NCBI RefSeq assembly: GCF_000719515.1
Contig: NZ_JOGR01000001.1
Coordinates: forward strand, 248,001 to 312,000
Direction: 5' to 3'
DNA length: 64,000 bases
DNA from: Glycomyces sp. NRRL B-16210
Lineage (GTDB): Bacteria > Actinomycetota > Actinomycetes > Mycobacteriales > Micromonosporaceae
The notes below the pieces were generated by a model, which did not search any database, was not told where the DNA came from, and saw nothing but the letters and a program-made list of their open reading frames with translations. Positions 62,251 to 64,000 of this stretch are shown here, piece by piece. Made by a program: the position numbers and the translations under genes. How positions within the stretch are numbered: position 1 is the first letter of the stretch; every line of letters begins with the position of its first letter.

Positions 62251-62251
62251 A

Positions 62252-62271
62252 CGCGGCCTTGACCGGCCGCG
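62252..62271 (+). terminator. Short hairpin after the oxidoreductase
   Basis: A 7-bp stem (62252-62258 with 62265-62271) with a six-base loop begins 2 bp after the stop. It is weak and lacks a T-run. Confidence 0.35.
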
Positions 62272-62305
62272 GTCGGCTCGCGCATCGGCTCGATACACTC
62301 GGCCG

Positions 62306-63076
62306 ATGCGCGAGCGGCAACCGCAACCTTCGGCCCTGATCACCGGCGCCGCATCGGGAATCGGCGCGGCGTTCGCCAGAGCGCTTGCGGCCGAGGGCTA
62401 CCGGCTCGTGCTCGTGGACTGCGACGGCGAAGGCCTCGAGCGCGCCGCCGCGTCGCTGCCCGCGGACTGCGAGACGCTGACCGCCGACCTCACGGTGGAA
62501 GCGGACCTCGCCCGGATCGAGCGCCGCTGCGGCGAAGGCCTCGACCTGCTGGTGAACAACGCCGGATTCGGCCACCCGACCCGGTTCCTCGCGACCCCGC
62601 CGGAGGCCGAGACCGCGATGCTGCGGCTGCACACCGAGGCCGTGCTCCGATTGACGCTCGCCGCGCTGCCATCGATGGTCGAGCGCCGTCGAGGCGGCGT
62701 CATCAACCTCGCCTCCGTGCTCGGGTTCTTCCCCAGTTCGACCTACTCGGCCAGCAAGGCGTGGGTGATCAACTTCAGCCGGTCGACGGCGGTGAAGATG
62801 CGCGGGCACGAGGTCGCCGTCATGGCGCTGTGCCCCGGATTCACGCGCACCGAATTCCACGACAGCGCCCGGATGAACATGAGCGGCGTCCCCGGCTTCC
62901 TGTGGCTCGAAGCCGAAGTGCTCGTCGCGAAAGCGCTGCGGGACTGGCGGAGGCGCCGGTCCGTCAGCATCCCCGGTTGGCAGTACAAGGTCATCGCCAC
63001 GCTCGCGCGGCACCTGCCGATGGCGCTGATCGACCGCATCCTCACCCACAGCGGCAAGCGGTCGGTAGTCGACTGA
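62306..63076 (+). CDS. Short-chain dehydrogenase/reductase
   Basis: A 256-aa classical SDR: ITGAASGIGAAFA (cofactor), LVNNAGFG, Ser in NLASVLGFF, and YSASK (Tyr, Lys). The C-terminus is basic with WQYKVIATLARHLPMALIDRIL, a possible membrane contact. TACACT ends 6 nt before the ATG, so it may be leaderless. The substrate is unknown. Confidence 0.88.
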   Translation: MRERQPQPSALITGAASGIGAAFARALAAEGYRLVLVDCDGEGLERAAASLPADCETLTADLTVEADLARIERRCGEGLDLLVNNAGFGHPTRFLATPPEAETAMLRLHTEAVLRLTLAALPSMVERRRGGVINLASVLGFFPSSTYSASKAWVINFSRSTAVKMRGHEVAVMALCPGFTRTEFHDSARMNMSGVPGFLWLEAEVLVAKALRDWRRRRSVSIPGWQYKVIATLARHLPMALIDRILTHSGKRSVVD

Positions 63077-63169
63077 TCAGCGCTCGGGGAAAGCGGCCCC
63101 GGTGAGCGTTTCGGAGATCTCCCGGAGACGGTGAAGACTTCCGTACTCGAACCCGAGGCGCTGGCTTAC

Positions 63170-63231
63170 CCGGACCGGGTTAGTTCTCCGCTCGCTTACA
63201 CACTCCCGTGCCGGGCAACGCGAACGCGGAG
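63170..63231. repeat. 60-bp direct repeat, copy 1
   Basis: Starts CCGGACCGGGT and ends GCAACGCGAACGCGGAG. The arms CTCCGC and GCGGAG can form a hairpin within the copy. It lies in the non-coding 340-bp gap 63077-63416, where I see no gene. Confidence 0.75.
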
Positions 63232-63267
63232 AAGGCGATGGAACCCGCCTGCGGGCGGCTCGCCGAT

Positions 63268-63326
63268 CCGGACCGGGTCCGTTCTCCGCTCGCCCACACC
63301 CCACGCCCGGCAACGCGAACGCGGAG
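63268..63326. repeat. 60-bp direct repeat, copy 2
   Basis: The second copy is 98 bp downstream of the first and matches it along most of 59 bases, with changes concentrated in the loop of the internal hairpin. The stem CTCCGC/GCGGAG and the GGCAACGCGAAC block are unchanged. Confidence 0.75.
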
Positions 63327-63416
63327 CGACCACCGCCCCTCCCGCTCACCGAACCCCGAACAGTGACCAGGGCGCGGGTCGGCCTGCACGGTGGCCTTCC
63401 CGCGCCCTGATCGGCT

Positions 63417-64000
63417 CTATGCGTAGGGGTCGTCCTCTTCGTCCTCCGGGACCCCGCCCCACACGTCGTCGTCCTCGACGAGCCAGACCTTGCGCTCCTG
63501 CGGGCCGTCCTCGCCGGCCCCGCGGCCCGCCGCGCCGCCGGGGAGCATCCCCCCGCCGCCGACGACCCCGCCGCGTCCCGCGCCAGTGCCGCCCACACCG
63601 CCGCCGCCGACGCCGCCTCGGCCCATGCCGCCGCCCGCGCCGGCACCGCCGACACCGCCGCTGCGCAGGCCCGAGCCCGTACCGCCACCGGCGCCGCCTC
63701 CGGGCCGCAGCCCCGATCCGCTGCCGCCGACGCCTCCGGGCCGGCCGCCGCCGGTCCCGCTCGTCAGCCCCTTGGTCGAACCGAGACCGCCGGGGACGCG
63801 CCCGCCGGTGCCGGTGGCGCCCGGCACGCGCCCGCCCGTGCCGCCGGGGACCCGCGGGGTCAACGGCTTGCCCGAGGTGGTCGATCCCGGCCGGGTGCTC
63901 AGGCCCCGCGGCGTGGCGACCCCGCCCGGGACGCTGCCGCCGCCCGGCGGCATCAGGTTGCTCGGAGTACCGCTCTGGAGGCCGCCGCCACCGCCGCCAC
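63417..64000 (-). CDS. Gly/Pro-rich protein, C-terminal part
   Basis: The frame is open to the window edge, so the N-terminus is missing. The visible part is low complexity: Gly/Pro/Thr repeats such as GGRVPGATGTGGRVPGG and GGGVGGTGAGRGG, then an ordered acidic tail RKVWLVEDDDVWGGVPEDEE with DDPYA at the end. Similar tails end some actinobacterial PPE-like, type VII secretion-linked proteins, but the defining domain is not visible, so this is only a suggestion. An ATG at 63953 is internal. Confidence 0.65.
   Translation of the reverse strand, partial: GGGGGGLQSGTPSNLMPPGGGSVPGGVATPRGLSTRPGSTTSGKPLTPRVPGGTGGRVPGATGTGGRVPGGLGSTKGLTSGTGGGRPGGVGGSGSGLRPGGGAGGGTGSGLRSGGVGGAGAGGGMGRGGVGGGGVGGTGAGRGGVVGGGGMLPGGAAGRGAGEDGPQERKVWLVEDDDVWGGVPEDEEDDPYA

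Overview
The window is from the chromosome of a very GC-rich actinomycete. Actinobacterial hallmarks are lysS-lsr2-clpC in that order, dnaX-ybaB-recR, sucCD followed later by a DUF6350/PerM-type gene and purN-purH, a DivIVA-like coiled-coil protein, DHA2 and BMP-type transporters, many GTG/TTG starts, and several genes that look leaderless. The family cannot be fixed from sequence alone. A Streptomyces/Glycomyces-like organism is plausible. I see no integrase, insertion sequence, plasmid gene or CRISPR array, so this reads as core chromosome with a few accessory operons.

Layout. 1-5.4 kb: the 3' end of lysS, the nucleoid silencer lsr2, and clpC behind a ClgR-type operator, then a lipoprotein hydrolase. 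5.5-10.3 kb: a secreted repeat protein, tRNA-Ser(GGA), an MFS exporter divergent from a MocR-type regulator, the SRP RNA gene ffs and tRNA-Thr(CGT). 10.5-14.2 kb: a globin operon (truncated haemoglobin, flavohaemoglobin, DivIVA-like protein) and a ricin-domain SGNH esterase. 14.5-17.7 kb: dnaX, ybaB and recR. 17.9-23.8 kb: a complete five-gene oligopeptide ABC importer. 24-29.4 kb: a membrane protein, an amidohydrolase, a cupin, a membrane/helix-hairpin-helix protein and sucCD. 29.4-30.1 kb: a non-coding stretch holding three tandem hairpins with the same nine-base loop.

30.1-40.4 kb: a stand-alone B12-binding protein, a proline-rich membrane protein, a divergent MarR/DHA2 exporter pair with overlapping promoter and operators, an ABC exporter operon divergent from a two-component system, and an aquaporin. 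40.5-45.9 kb: a thermonuclease, a PerM-like protein, purN, a VanZ protein, and purH behind a ZTP riboswitch. 45.9-51.7 kb: a 2H phosphoesterase with trpS, and a complete Leloir operon (DeoR regulator, galT, galE, galK). 52.1-59.8 kb: a nucleoside uptake and salvage operon (BMP lipoprotein, double ATPase, two permeases, cytidine deaminase, thymidine phosphorylase). 59.8-64 kb: small metabolic or unknown genes, a 60-bp direct repeat pair, and the 3' end of a Gly/Pro-rich protein that runs off the window.

The least explained signal is the hairpin array at 29769-29888. Its stems are unrelated in sequence but the loop is constant, which suggests a structured RNA with three C-rich, anti-Shine-Dalgarno-like loops, conceptually similar to actinobacterial 6C RNAs.
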